A stretch of 64,000 bases of DNA, from NCBI GenBank assembly GCA_021432605.1, contig MU271149.1, forward strand, positions 1,302,001 to 1,366,000, in the 5' to 3' direction. Below, piece by piece: positions 44,634 to 57,244 of the stretch. The number at the start of each line of letters is the position of its first letter. Within the stretch, counting starts at the first letter, position 1. A program made the translations under genes and the position numbers. Source of the DNA: Coniochaeta sp. PMI_546. Taxonomy: Eukaryota; Ascomycota; Sordariomycetes; Coniochaetales; Coniochaetaceae. The notes beneath the pieces were generated by a model. The model was not told the DNA's origin and searched no databases. It worked only from the letters and a program-made list of their open reading frames with translations.

Positions 44634-46226
44634 TCAGCACCACGACTGTGGATTGTGGTCTTGTAGGTATTGTTGAGGATACCCGATAGACCGTCCTTGT
44701 CCAAGTGGGTCAATCGCCGCAGTCCGCTGCTGCTTCCGCGGCCGAGAAGGAGGAGGAGGCATCGGCGACGACCGCTTCCCACTGTTCCTCGACGTCTTAG
44801 TGACGGGCGTGAGCGGACACCCGCGTTTGCACGTGGGGCAGTTCATGACGCCGTGGTCGTAGTACGCGCCGCAGCAAATCCAGACCTCGATGCCCCATTT
44901 TCGCTCAAGGTATTTGTTGGGTGGGTGATAGCCCTTCTTGATCCCGCAATCGAGACAGTACCGCCGAGGTGCCGGCCCTGTGCCGACAGTCTTCGGTTGG
45001 TTGTCATTGTCTTCATTACTGCCATGAATGTTTGCATCGTCCTCGTCCGTCTTGAGGCAAAACTTGTCGGGGGGTCGGACGGTGAAGCAGTGGTAGCACC
45101 CTAGCTTTCCGATAGATCCCATCGAGGCCCTCCTGCCTTTGCTTTCTTCTTCCTCTTTGGTTGCGTCTGGCGGGGTGCGAGCATTGCGTGCGCCATTTCG
45201 TGGCCGCCCACGGTGCGTCTTGCACTCGGCTGCCATGCTCGGAGCCCAGTGCTTGCGGTAGTTTTCGGCTTGTAGTACCAAGGAATGCATGTCGGCGAAG
45301 TCAGCGTCGCTTGGGTTCTCCTTGATGCGTTTGTCTAGGGCCTTGAGGGACTCTGCCCAGAACTTATTGACGCTCTGAAGACGTAAGCGGTCTGCATAGT
45401 CAAGGTACTGGAAGACTCTCTCCCATGCCTCTCGAGGTAGGGTGCCGAGAATCGTTGTTGGCCTAGTCGATCTGCTGATCAGAGATTGCTGTTCCCACAA
45501 CCGAGACTGGATGTAAGGTTGAGAGTAGAATGACGACTGCCAGGTAAAAGCACCCGGAGCAGGGAGGAAAGGAACCCCTGCTGACAGTTGAACGTTGTGG
45601 CCATACGGCGTTGGTGCGTAGTCATGGGCACCCGGAGCGATGGGAGGCAGTAGAGGTTGGTACGTTAATGTGCCTCTGGGAGGAGTGTGATTTGGTGCTT
45701 GAGCAATCTGTGGCCCCAGTAGCGAGGATGAGGCAGGCATAACCGGACCACCATATTGTGGAGCGTAGAAGTTTTGTTGCTGTTGAAGTTGTCGCTGACC
45801 ACCTGGCCTAATAGCCAAAGAAGCGAAAGACATATCGTATGCGGGCGGCTCAGTCATGTTTTGAGATGACGCCGTAGCGTAGGACATCGGCGAAGTCCAC
45901 GATCCAGGAAGCGGGTAAGGAGTTTTTTGGTGTCCCACTGGCAACGAGACAGTGCTATCATGGGCCACAGCGCTCCGTTCCTGGCTAGTGTAGTTCTGTG
46001 AACTATCCGAGCTTGGGGGCGATGGAATGCCTGACGTGGCGAACCACTGAGTGTCACTGTTTGTTTTCGAACAGTAACGCTCAATTGCGTTCAAAGTCAA
46101 CGGCGGCAATGTAAGGAAGACGTCGGTCGAAGTCTCGTAGGGAGATCGAGCCGAGCAGGACTCCGGTATGAGAAGATGTTGAGGGCCGGAAACACCAGGA
46201 GCTGAGATATCTACTACTCCATGCAT
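44634..46226 (-). CDS. F-box protein with C-terminal Cys-rich domain
   Basis: The gene has a single exon of 530 residues. Residues 1-250 are Ser/Pro/Gln-rich and disordered. An F-box lies at about 258-300 (LGTLPREAWERVFQYLDYAD followed by RLRLQSVNKFWAESL), suggesting a substrate adaptor of an SCF ubiquitin ligase. A Cys-rich region at about 373-478 has several Cys pairs (LGCYHCFTVRPPDKFC, RYCLDCGIKKGYHP, WICCGAYYDHGVMNCPTCKR) and probably binds zinc. This F-box plus Cys-rich layout is common in Pezizomycotina, but I know no function for it. The C-terminus carries a basic Pro/Arg stretch. The start is the first ATG (MHGVVDISAPG). The 3-kb spacer upstream is empty. Confidence 0.82.
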   Translation of the reverse strand: MHGVVDISAPGVSGPQHLLIPESCSARSPYETSTDVFLTLPPLTLNAIERYCSKTNSDTQWFATSGIPSPPSSDSSQNYTSQERSAVAHDSTVSLPVGHQKTPYPLPGSWTSPMSYATASSQNMTEPPAYDMSFASLAIRPGGQRQLQQQQNFYAPQYGGPVMPASSSLLGPQIAQAPNHTPPRGTLTYQPLLPPIAPGAHDYAPTPYGHNVQLSAGVPFLPAPGAFTWQSSFYSQPYIQSRLWEQQSLISRSTRPTTILGTLPREAWERVFQYLDYADRLRLQSVNKFWAESLKALDKRIKENPSDADFADMHSLVLQAENYRKHWAPSMAAECKTHRGRPRNGARNARTPPDATKEEEESKGRRASMGSIGKLGCYHCFTVRPPDKFCLKTDEDDANIHGSNEDNDNQPKTVGTGPAPRRYCLDCGIKKGYHPPNKYLERKWGIEVWICCGAYYDHGVMNCPTCKRGCPLTPVTKTSRNSGKRSSPMPPPPSRPRKQQRTAAIDPLGQGRSIGYPQQYLQDHNPQSWC

Positions 46227-49200
46227 CCTGAGACATAGATCCAGAGATGACTAGAGAAGAGACAAGAGAAGGGATACTAGTCTTAGGGAGATGTGGTCGG
46301 TCGGTGATTTATCATGCTGTCAAGCGGGCGCGTGCTTCCCCAAGGTGTCTAATATCTGAGAAGAATTATATGCAGTTGGTTGGAACAGCAAACTTCGGGA
46401 CCAGCGAGATGGATCCAGCGAGAAAGAAGGAAAAGAAATTGGCGACACTGTCGTAGGCTGATCTGGGGACTGCTCCCTAGAATGGCTTGGGAGAGGTGTT
46501 GGCAGCAGGGTCTAGCCAATGTTCGCGCCGCGACTGGACATTCAGGCTCTACATGAGGGGGTACCGAACTGTCGGGTCAGCAAGATGGTACTGTACAATG
46601 TGCAGTGAACGTATCGTGGCTTGGAGACGAATGACCTGGGAACAACAGGGCACCTTGACAGGCGCAGTACTCATCAGTGATGGCTGGTGGCGGTTGGCAT
46701 CTCAGGCGCGTAGCTGCACTTGGGAAGAGACAGAGAAGGCGGCCAGCAGTGGAAAACATTCACGGCTTGCTCTTTGAATTGGTTAGCGCGGACTCAGCTC
46801 TTGGACCGTTGGTTCGTTCGGTTCGGTATGGCAGACCGCTACTGCTTGATCTCGTCGGCCGCCTCAACTTGATCTTGTTTGAAGCGAATAATGGACCTCT
46901 CCAGGTTCTTTCTTGTGTTGGAACACTGCCGGGGTTGAGTTTTGGCATAAACTTAGCCAGATAATGTCGCAAACAATCATCTGACGGAGCAGCGGCACAA
47001 TAACGCACTCAACGGTCACCTATGCCAGGGGGTGCTTTCCCCTCTTTTGGCAAACGCTCCTTGGGACTCTTCTATTTCCGATTTACTACTATTCTATGAC
47101 GTGAGAATCGCAGACAAAGGCAATATTTTTCGTGTCGATTCAGAAAGTTTTGTGGCCACCAGAACGTTGTTCTAGATTCTTCTAGTGGCAGGGCACTGAT
47201 ATAAGTACTGATGAGCTCCACGCAGGCCTGAAACTGCGCATTTGGGGATATCAGGCGACATAGATGCGGCACTCGATGACACTCATTGCGGCAAGATGGA
47301 TGCAGGAGAATGGACCACATTTAAATTCCTGTTCCTATGCTTGCTGTGCCGCGATTGCAGGTAGAGGACGGGAAGAATGACGACGACGTTGTACTATCTC
47401 TCAATCTCCGCGGCGTCGACCCGTGTGAAAACCAAAAGCAAGGCGCGCCATCACAGGAAAAAGAAAGAGTTGACGTGTGGGCTTGCCTTAGTTTTTGGGG
47501 GTCTCCACAGAGAGACGTCGTGGAGGTGTCGAGAACTCAAGAATACGTATCAGAATGTGACAGCTGTTCGAGGTCACCCCCTGCGTACCCATGCAGCTCA
47601 TATGAACAGAGCGGACTACGTGCAAGGGGAAATCAAGGCGCTTAAGATCTCCAGTCCGCGACTTTTTAGCTCCTATGGCGGCTGTTCGCTGCACGCCATG
47701 AGGGCTGCATTCAATGACATTGAAGTCGTTCTTCGGCAGGAGAGATATGACAGCGCATACCGATCCTGCTGGCGATCCCTCTATGCGGCAGCCAACCCTT
47801 AACTTTTCATGGCTAAGGGCCAAAAGACCAGGCAGGGACTTGATTGAACGCGGCAGCAAACCGTCACCTGTCAAAGGGCGACTGCATGAGAATGGGGCTG
47901 TTAGGCTGTCCCCTGACGGGGCTTTGACGTTCACCCTCCCTTACACGGATGGTCAGGGTCGGGGATCCGGGCAGTGCCGCCGTCCCTTGAACTTGACATG
48001 GAGAAAGCGCAGTGACTATTTGTGGCCTGGAAGGAGAAGCTAAATTTGTGAAATTGGGCGGGGAATGGGATGGCGGAAAAGATTGAGCGGTGGGCCGGAA
48101 TGAAGAGCTGAGTGACTCCGTTGTGGTAGTTCGTGTCGGAGAGTCCGGTGGCAGCCAACCAGGGCGGCGATTTGGACCCGACAGTTCGGCACCGCCAAGA
48201 ATTCCCATGGAGCCGGCCACTCAGATCGGAGTATTCGGAAGACGTCTCCAAATCTCGCATGAGCGGACCGGGGTCATTGTCACAGTCAATCTGTGGACAC
48301 CGCAGTCACATGACTATCGACCAGGTCTTGCCGCCGTGAGGCTTGCAGGTGGAGAGCAAACAAATGGGTTTGACAAATGGCATCTTCAAACATCGGAGCG
48401 AAAAAGCAAAAGAGGAATGCGACATCAAGGTAGGATGAGACTTGAGTGACATACGTGTACATGTACTGTGGTGCACTAACCCGGAGAAAGAGGTGCGAAG
48501 CGAGGTGTATGGGGCGTGGGCATGTGTTTCCACAGGACGTCCTATGGTCGTCAAGGAATGAACGATGCTGAGATATGGTGGACCTTTTTCAATGATGTAT
48601 TGACATTGAACCTTAACTTCAACTTGAACTGGTGTTCCATAACTTGAGGTTGGTGATAGTGTTGCGTCCAGAGAAAGTACTGCCTACCAGGTATAGTAAG
48701 GTACTTCAACGTGGAAGGTACACTTTGCAAACGTCAACACTGTGCGATCAGACGGACCAAAGAAAAATTAAATGGAACATGGAACTTGGAAATGTTGTAC
48801 CTCATTGACATCAAGCTTGACGGTGGTGACCTGCTGTGAGCTTGAACTGTCAGTTCGTGTAAAATGGGTCAAGATAAGGTAAGGTACCTTCCCAGCTTCC
48901 TTGCCTTACCTTCCAATTTAGTTCGAAATATGTGGGACCTGGCTTTCCGGATTATTTCCGTGCAAAACGTTACGACAACAACAGTCCCCACAGATCTTTT
49001 CCAGGTTGTCCCGTCTCCGGTATGCATCGGGAATGAACCTTCACGCTTTCGGTATTCCTATGTCCGAGCCCTTCACTGGGTCTAAGTGGGCAAACATGTG
49101 AAGAAGTCTCGCGTCAACGGACAGAGAAAGCGTGTCATTCAGAACAATGGAGAAAAGCTTCGAGCCCACACTTGACGCTATCGTCCATCACCCGAGGTTC

Positions 49201-49254
49201 AAGATCGAATCCAAGCCCTCGTCCGCGTCTTCAACCGTCACCCCATTCATAACA
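46227..49254. other. long intergenic region upstream of the F-box gene
   Basis: 3.0 kb. It holds the F-box promoter and the 3' flank of the Zn2Cys6 gene. ORFs such as 47377-47802 (+) and 47864-48220 (-) overlap on opposite strands and match nothing I know. Repeated AAGGTA/TACCTT strings occur near 48690-48910. Confidence 0.4.
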
Positions 49255-52200
49255 TTAAGCACCAACCTCCTGCTCCCTAATAGCATCCATTAACACCCGA
49301 GCAGTCTCAATATCGTCCTTTTCCCCTCCCTGTACCCCACCATCCCCCTTCCGTGTCTGCTGGAACCACTCGCTAACAGCATCAGCACCAAGCGCCTCCC
49401 CAAAGATCTCCATCGCGTGCTCAACGACCCCCTCAGAGCTTGGAGGACTCTCGTTTTGCAGCGTGAACGCGTCTAGGACGTGCGCTTCCAGCACATCCAT
49501 CTCTTCAACCGTGAAGGGTTGGAAGAAGGACTCCTGCTGCTGCTGCTGCTGCTCTGCCTCCGCTCGCAGTTGATGGTGATGGTGCTCGTGATGGTGCTCG
49601 TCTGTCGATGAGCAGTCGTACGATTCCTGCGATCCGGCGTCGGACTCCGAGTAGCCCGCGCCGGCCGGCAGACCACCAGACTGCGGCTCGTCGAGGTCCA
49701 TGTCGATGCCGCTTGCGATGCCATAATTAAACGCCCTGTCTGTCTCGAGCCACTGCCTCATTGTGTGCAGCGGCGCGACGGCGCGTGGCTGCTGCGCCCG
49801 GCCTTGTTTCGACCGTTGCAGTTGCGGCGGTAGTGAAGACATGGAACCTGGTACAGGACGGAGATGCTGCTGCTGCGGCCGTTCTGGCTGCTGCTTGTTG
49901 GCGCCGAGCAGGACGCGCATGGGGCTGTTGGCTGAGGCGCCGGTCAAGAGACCGCGTAGGCTTGCGGGGAAGTCCCCTTCTTCTGGCAGTCGGTCTTTGC
50001 TCAGCGACAAGTCCATTGTTAGAGCGAGACGGAGGTACAAGCTCGGGTGGCTTGTGAGGATGTCTGTCCAGTCCTGTATCTTCCCGTTTCCATTGCTGCT
50101 TTCACCCGTCTCGTTATTGTTGGTCGAAGAATTACTTCCTTCCGATCCGTTTGGTTGAACCCCGTCCAGTTGGGCCAGGTTCACAATATGCCTGATGGTC
50201 TCGCTCACCCAGTCCACACCATCATACTGCGGCTGATACGTCTTCATCGCTTCGATCAGAACATTTAGTCGATGCTGCTTGAGAGCCGTCTGACTATTCT
50301 GTCCGTCTGTGGTTGTCGTTCCCGGCCGTGGTGAGGAGAGTTTGACATCTAGAATGTGAAGTACAAGAGGCAGCGCGGTGCATGCTACCGCGCTGATGGG
50401 TAGCCAACGCGCAAGACGCAGTTGAATGAGCTCCTTCAGACACTCGGTCACACCAGTGGCGGCATCCTGTAGCTCGTGCCTATTCTCGTAGATGGTCGAC
50501 ACGTCTCGACCCGGACCATCCACTGAACCGTGTGTGGACGCAAGAGCGAGGTGGAGGACCTCGTGGTGACAAAGAGCCACCCTTCCGGAGCTGTTTCCAT
50601 CGTTAGCTTGATCCATGATTCAACCATAGAGCAACAGAACCGACTTACTGGTAATACATATACATCAGATTCGTGTAAAGTATAACCGAATCATGCCGAT
50701 ACTCCCTCCTCCCACTGCCTCCAGCAATATCGGTCGCCCGCCCCGCCCCGCCCCCAAACATGGGAAACTTGAGAGTGGCTCCCTTATACCACCTCCTTAG
50801 CGCAATCTTACCTTCTTTCACCCGCCCCTGATCCTCAGGCTTCATCGGCCGTCCCCAACCGGGTGTATCATCCAGCGGGTACACGAGGATGAGCATATCA
50901 GTCAGCAAGACGCACAAATCGATTAGCTGCGACATGATGTCGATCAATGCCCGCTTCGTGTCAGCGTTGTACACTTTTGACCTGTTGATCTCGTCCGCCA
51001 GGTCGGCTGACCCCAGCGGGCTGTTGGCGTCGAGGTCGAAGTGCGCACGGGTAATCTGGATGCTTCGTCTCACACAGAGTGCCAGGATCCGATCGCGGAT
51101 GATGCAGCACCACCACAGACGCTTGAGTGTATTCTGGCGCTTTAGCTGGGTGGTGCTTGGCGTCTTACTGCTGCCATCGTTGCTGTTGATGTTGAGCGTG
51201 GGGTGAGAACCAAAGGAGGAGTAGTGGTGCGCCTCGGCGACCTTGGCGTGCTGGATGGCGATTGTCAGCCAGGTCGAGTTGGCTTTCCGGATACCGGAGC
51301 TGGAGACCGGGGACCAAAAGGAGAGGAGGAGGGCGGACTGGGCGATGCAGATGGGTGACGACTCGCTCTCAAAGTCGTAGAGGAGCTTGGCGCGTCTGTA
51401 CATGGCTGCTCTGGCGGTACGGATGCTGGGGTAGCCGAGCGCTTTTATACTGTTGCGCGAGACGAACTGTATATCGTCAGTGATGCCCTGGTGACATGTG
51501 GTTCCCGGGGTGACTTACATTGCAGGTGGCAAAGATCATGGACTGAAACACGAGCAAAGAGATCCGTTGTTGCGGGACGGAGCCAGATGACGCATGCTGG
51601 CAGTACACGTCCCAGAAGTCGCCCTCGTTAAAGAGGGGAAGGAGTGGATGGACGTGAAGGAAGTATTGCTGGACAAACTCATCCAGCACCGCTCGCGTCG
51701 GCACACGGAAGCAGCCCTGGGACTCGAGGTAATTGACATCTTGCGGAAGGATGTGCGACAGGTTGCTGATGTTCAGGAAGGGATAGTACGAGTATACAAT
51801 GTCGGAGGTGAGCTGTGGCAGTTGCTGCGCAGTCCAGGGGTCCATCGAGGTGCTGGAACTGAATTGCTGGCTAGGCACTCCACCAGCCTGAATATTTGGA
51901 GCGATATATTGCGGAGTTTGGCTAGTCTGTGATGGCCTTGAAGTTGACTGTGGCGTAGGTGCTTCAGCACTCGCTTGAGGAGAAGGGGCGATGATGGAGT
52001 CATGCCTATGGACATGATTATGGCTCTCGGGGGTAGGTAGGCTGTTGGTGCTGTCTGGAACTGGCTGGCCGATGGTCCTGGACTTAACGATCTCCTCTGC
52101 TGTTGGGTTGGTCCTGATCTCCTGGGCATATGGTGGGTAGGAGACTTGAGCGTTCTCGTTGTTGTCTCGCTGCCTGCGACTGACGTTACGCGTTAGTCAT

Positions 52201-52435
52201 CGTGCATCTCACGGGTGTAAAGTTGTCTAACTCACAACCTCGAAGCACGTCCAGTGACCACACACGTCTCGCTATCCAGATAGCAGTTCATACACGGTCT
52301 GCCTCTCTGCGAGACGTCACATCGCACCTTCCTTGCCCGACATGACAGACATGCCTTGGCGGCTCGTTTGCGGATCTTGTTAGAGCTCTTGGGCTTTGGA
52401 TCCGCTGTCTCAGTGACGACAGTAGTTGAAGCCAT
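49255..52435 (-). CDS. Zn2Cys6 transcription factor, CTF1-like
   Basis: A fungal binuclear zinc-cluster regulator of nuclear genes. The model is complement(join(49255-50590, 50649-51466, 51519-52179, 52236-52435)), about 1004 residues, with introns of 52-58 nt all in phase. The six zinc Cys are C29, C32, C39, C48, C51 and C58 (KACLSCRARKVRCD, then RPCMNCYLDSETC). The RKVRCDV spacing and the C-x8-C loop resemble cutinase transcription factor 1 and FarA/FarB, which control fatty-acid and cutin use. The fungal-specific TF middle homology region runs from about 150 (PFLNISNLSHILPQDV, HVHPLLPLFNEGDFWDVY) to about 600, with the RLWWCCIIRDRILALC hallmark. A poly-Gln/His tract lies near the C-terminus. 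The first intron has two acceptors 6 nt apart (52180 and 52174). Target genes cannot be named from the sequence. Confidence 0.85.
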
Positions 52436-54609
52436 GATCTCAGTACGTCAACTTGGGTATACCAGCAAGATACACAGCGCGAGAGAGGAACGAGGATCTG
52501 AGATGAAAAATACAAGACTGAGGGGTCCCGAGAAGTTGGGGAATCTTGTAAGTGGTGTGGGGGTATCCTTTGGTGTGTTGACCCCGTCTGGGGTAGTTTA
52601 GAGCTAGAGGGCCTATAGGTGGCCCAGGCACGCGAAAGTATGGAGTATGGGGGCGGGGATGACAGGGACTCCACCGCTCGATCTCCTACATGACTCGACA
52701 AGCATGGAGGATGGACCATTCAGCGACTGGGCACGACACGGAACATTCTCCGGGCAAGTACCTGCAAGCTGTTTGACTTTTGCGAAAAGGGTCCATCAAT
52801 ATCAGATCATCTGTTCTAGCACTACGGGTTGGATCTCATCCACTGTCAACTCTCTCAAATATATCGGTGGGTAGCCTCCGCCGTACGTGCTCTATACGCG
52901 ATACGCTCCCTTTGCTAAGTAAGCTCATTCTATGACATCGGTTAACTCTCCCGGCTGTTTGTGGAGTTAGCCGGCATCCACCTCGGTAATCCTTTTCCCG
53001 CGGCATTTCGGCTGTAATTCTCGCTGATTCATCGTCTCAGTCACGTGATCACCAATGAATCACTAGCATCCACCACAATGAATGAGTTCCCTTACTATCA
53101 AGCATCCACCCCCCAAAAAGTTTCAAGTCGTGTTCGCGAGGGCGAGAGACTATGCAAGACTAGACCAGAAACGAACGCGAAAGGCGACACGAGCACTCCG
53201 AAAACCTGATATGAAAGCCATATCTAATGATGTGGATCTTAGGTCGAGTCGAGGCGCTCTCGTGTGTACTGCCCGTGAAGTACTGTTACCGAGAGGGAAG
53301 GACGACAAAGCCGTTGCCATTGCCTTGAGTAACGGGCAGCCTACGGCAATACTATAGATATATCCTAGACCAGGCGGCGCGGGCCCACTGCGCGCTTCGA
53401 TTTGGCTGTGCTGTGCTTCTCGGCTCTGTAGGCTATGGCCATCACTTCAATGTCCTTATGGTGAGAACCCATCCTGGGAATTGTTCGTACTACTACGCAA
53501 TCGTGTGGACTTTGTCCCATGACCACTACGCTCAGCTTGTCCTGGGAAGGTGTGCCAGTGAACTCGTGTGCACCCTGAAGTTAGCGATCTCTACGTACCG
53601 CTTTCTTGCTGTATTCTGTTCGGTGCGTTGCTTGTCATTCACTGACCTGGCATGACCATCCCTTGCTGTGCCGCTGACACGAAGTCACCGATCATTCTTG
53701 TCTACGCTGATAGTGTAGGATGAACACAAGCAAACCGGCTGTCTCAGCGCCGACCGAGCTAGTCGAGCGCTCTCCCTCAAGCCAAGTGATGATGAAATCC
53801 AAGTTGGATGCGAGTACCCCAGCATATCAAGGGGGACATTCAGGTATTGTAGACAGGCAGTGTAGGTTCAAATCAGGCTCAGTATTTTAGCCATGGAAAA
53901 TCGTATCTAACTCCCTTGCCACGAAGTGTCATTCATTGCTGTTCGCTGCTAAAGCGACCTGGAACTTAGAGCTCATCAGCCGAACATAGTTCCCACGAGG
54001 CAAGCAGAGCGGAGTAGACTCGTGACCGATACAAATGATCACCATGATTGTGGAAACGAACTCCAGGGACTTGCAGAACATGGTCCAGACTTTGGCGGCC
54101 ACGGCTGTATCTGCATAGGTCCTGTGAGTGAGACGGAGAAGTGCCTAACTTGATTTAGGCGAGGAGAATCAGCTTTGGTCCTCAAGCAAGGCTGGCCTCG
54201 GGGCCCAGTGGGGTTGAAGTGTGAAGATCCATTCCTTCTGTTACTTATGAATGACATGCGGGTCAATATCACGGTTGGATTCTGACGAACAATGTTGACG
54301 GTCATTCTTACGAAATGATGATACGAGTACGAACGACTTCAAAGGAGTAAATATCGACATTGATGGACTGGAAGATGACGAAGAGCATGATCATAGTGAA
54401 AAAAAGACGACGTCCAGAACTATCTTATCGTGTATAAGCTGTACACTATTTGTGGGAACATCCACGTCTACTACAGCGGGTGGGCCGCAGTCGACGACAC
54501 TTTATAGTCCACAACGGGAAGTATATTCGAAATATCCATATTCGCACAGGTACTGCTCTTCTAGGACATACAGAAGTGAGGAAGACAGAGGGTACGCATA
54601 GCGACAGAA
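52436..54609. other. intergenic region upstream of the Zn2Cys6 gene
   Basis: 2.2 kb between the regulator's start and the 3' end of the DUF3176 gene. Regulator genes of this class often have long promoters. No gene supported; ORFs at 53082-53357 (+) and 54039-54305 (-) have no recognisable features. Confidence 0.4.
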
Positions 54610-56461
54610 TTACAGGTCGAACCATCCTCTAGACTGCTGCCCATCCTTAACAGTCCGGAAAGTCCACTCCCCCTTCTCGCCCCTATACAGCGCAATCCTC
54701 GTATGTCCAACACGCTCCTCCAGCCCCTTTGGCACATCCATCCCGTCTTTCACCTGATCGTGGATCCCGGTATCAATCCTGCAGAACAACATCGGCAGCG
54801 CATCGCTCTTCCACACCGAGACACCGTCGTGTGCGCCGCGCACAATAGTGTGAGAGAGGAAATACAGACTCCCGATGATAAGTATGCCAGGATAGATCAG
54901 CCACAGCCACTGCACGCGAACAAAGGGCGCAAGCTGCATAGCGTAGCCGCGATAGTTGCTCCCTCGTGGATCGACGGTGCCTTGTTGCCGGACCTCGTTG
55001 GTCAGGGCTAGCGTCAAGGTTGCCATCCAGGAATCGAGGTCGGAGGTAGCGTTCCACATCGCCTCGATCCAGTCTGATGAATAGTCGAGCACATTGGCGT
55101 TGATAGTGACCGTGCCGGAGGTCAAGCTGGCCATGAAATCGCGGAGCACTGTGATGGCGTCTTGCGTGACTGCGTATGCGGTGCTGTTGTTGATGTTAAA
55201 TGAAGCAGGGATGTCGATAAAACGATATCGGGTGCCGTGGGTGCTACTGCCGTATTGGAGTTCTGTGGTGGACCAGCTGCCGACTAGAGAGGAGTTGGTT
55301 TGGCCTTCGCTGACGGTAATGTCGTATGCGTGGAGACAGAACCAGAGGGCACACTCGTTTGCTGTTGTATTGATAGATGTCCCCGTGCTGGTGACCGTGA
55401 GAATGTCAAAGATGGAGAAGTAGGCGTGGTCAGTAGAGTTCATAGGGTGGTTTACGCCGTTGGAAGGTGAGACTTTGGAGATGCCTTGGTCACCGGGGCG
55501 CATGGGAAGTTCGAGAGAAGTTCCTGATATAGTAGAGTAGGTGCACATTTGAGTAGTTTCATTGCACGTTGAGCTGACTGAGACTGATCCGCATTCACCA
55601 CATGTCCCAAGAGTCGGAAACACCGGCCAGGTGCAGTTGGCTGTGTAGCAGGATGGTGTCAGAGTAGCTAAATCGGTTGCGATGATGCCACTGTATACCG
55701 CAGCTCGTGTGGATAGAGCAGGTACTATGGCACCAGTGAAGCCGCGTTGGACATAGTAGTCCTACACTTCTGATCTCGGCGGCATTGTCAGCGGGTCGTG
55801 GCCGTTCCTCGAAAGTAACCATCTGCTGGCTGAAGGTCTCAAATCCATGGACAAGGACTACAATGGCGGCTCCGATACATGCCATATGCCTGAATTTCAT
55901 GCGCCAGATAAGACATATACTTCCCCACAGACCTCTTGATGCTTCGTCAAATAGCTTGAAGTCGTCCAGTCGAGCGTGATGATCAGACCTTTTCTGCGAA
56001 GCTTCGGAAACCCAGATCCAGGCGCCTTGGCTGATACTGGACTCCACTATTGCTCCTAGCGCGACACGAACGACCGTGACGAGGGCGATGATAACAGTGT
56101 CGAGCTGGAGCCCCCAGGCGAGCTCAGGAACCTCTTGCCGGTCGTAGTGATGGAGGAGGAAGATCAGTCCCATAGCTGTGCCGCAACAGATGAGTGCAAA
56201 GTAGTATTCATCCTCCCACCAGCCAGCGGACAGGATGTAATGGCTTTTCGTCTGGCGGAACCAGTTCGGTGCCGTGGACATGCGTTGGCGCTGCTCCGCA
56301 TTGTCGAGTAGGCTGATGGACTCAAAGTCATTGCTTTCGTCGGCCTGGTAGCCGCTGTACGAGTTGAAGGACTTGCGGAAGTAATCATATTGAGCTTCGA
56401 GTTTGTCGGATGGCTTTTCCCATTCCTCTTTCAAGAGAGACTCTTGTGACGGACGGTCCAT
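54610..56461 (-). CDS. DUF3176 multi-pass membrane protein
   Basis: About 597 residues if spliced as complement(join(54610-55761, 55820-56461)). Three membrane segments lie in the N-terminal part: YYFALICCGTAMGLIFLLHH, LDTVIIALVTVVRVALGAIV and MACIGAAIVVLVHGF. A large outside domain follows, with paired Cys (CYTANCTWP, LGTCGEC) and many N-glycosylation sites, and then a fourth segment (WLIYPGILIIGSLYFLSHTI). The QGAWIWVSE block between segments 2 and 3 fits DUF3176. The two halves are in different frames at about 55762. A 58-nt GTTACT...GTGTAG intron would join them in phase 0, but the donor is weak and the removed sequence looks coding. A sequencing error or a true frameshift is an alternative. 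Function unknown; these proteins are abundant in plant-associated fungi. Confidence 0.7.
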
Positions 56462-56675
56462 TGGGACGGACCAGTAGAGCGCAGAAAATCAAGGCTACAA
56501 CGGCTGAAACAGTGGCGTAGGGATATTCTTCTTGGGAATTTGCAAGGAGTAAAAGATAGACGGTTATAAAGGCGATCGTCAGATATACAAGGTAGTTGAT
56601 GAGGTGAGACTTGCGTAGGAGTACGAACTTCGATTGAGGATCATAGAGCCGGACCTGGTGTAGACAGAAGACCAT
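56385..56675 (-). CDS. small predicted two-TM ORF overlapping the DUF3176 start
   Basis: The ORF has 96 residues with a good start context (CCCCATGG). Two hydrophobic segments are visible: INYLVYLTIAFITVYLLLLA and SAVVALIFCALLV. It overlaps the first 77 nt of the DUF3176 ORF on the same strand in another frame. It may be a 5' exon or upstream ORF of that gene, a separate small membrane protein, or chance. I do not recognise it. Confidence 0.3.
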   Translation of the reverse strand: MVFCLHQVRLYDPQSKFVLLRKSHLINYLVYLTIAFITVYLLLLANSQEEYPYATVSAVVALIFCALLVRPNGPSVTRVSLERGMGKAIRQTRSSI

Positions 56676-57244
56676 GGGGAAGGAGCAGTGGGAGAGACGA
56701 ATATTCACCTGGCGCCTTCCCAATCGTCGAGGCTCATATGGACGATCAGGTAAACATCCGGAACAAATGGATAGATATAAGCATATGGAACAAAGTCTTG
56801 CATATATGGTACAGATTGTCACCAGTAACTATCACCAAGGCAATTCTTCGTATTGACTACCATAGTCGACTAGGGAGAGTCAAGTAGAGCCATTTCTCTA
56901 GGCGCCTCCTCCGTCTTAAGTCATGAACCATACCATGCATGCTCAAAGCGAGGTTTCCGGGCGCTTTTACGGTCTTTAGAAATGAAAAAGGAAGCGCATT
57001 TGCTGCTGCTGTTGTAGCGCAACCTTGTGATGATGGCGGCACAGTTAACGGTTCACGGTATCTTTCCGAGCCATTCCAAAATCACGGGATCGGACACAAT
57101 GTCTCGCTGGACCGCGTCCTCTGGACTTATCTCCCGCGACCTTGTCTCGCAGGGACTTGTTTCCCTTGTACATGTGCCAACTGAAGTTGGACCAACGTTC
57201 CACGGTCGAGTCCTGCCTGTATCCTTTTCAGCACGGCCGCCGGA
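56676..57244. other. intergenic region DUF3176 to KAP120
   Basis: 570 bp: upstream region of the small ORF and DUF3176 gene, and the 3' flank of KAP120. Nothing else supported. Confidence 0.45.

Noticed and set aside
47377-47802. 141-codon + ORF in the spacer upstream of the F-box gene
   Set aside because: Overlapped by ORFs on both strands, no recognisable features or promoter.
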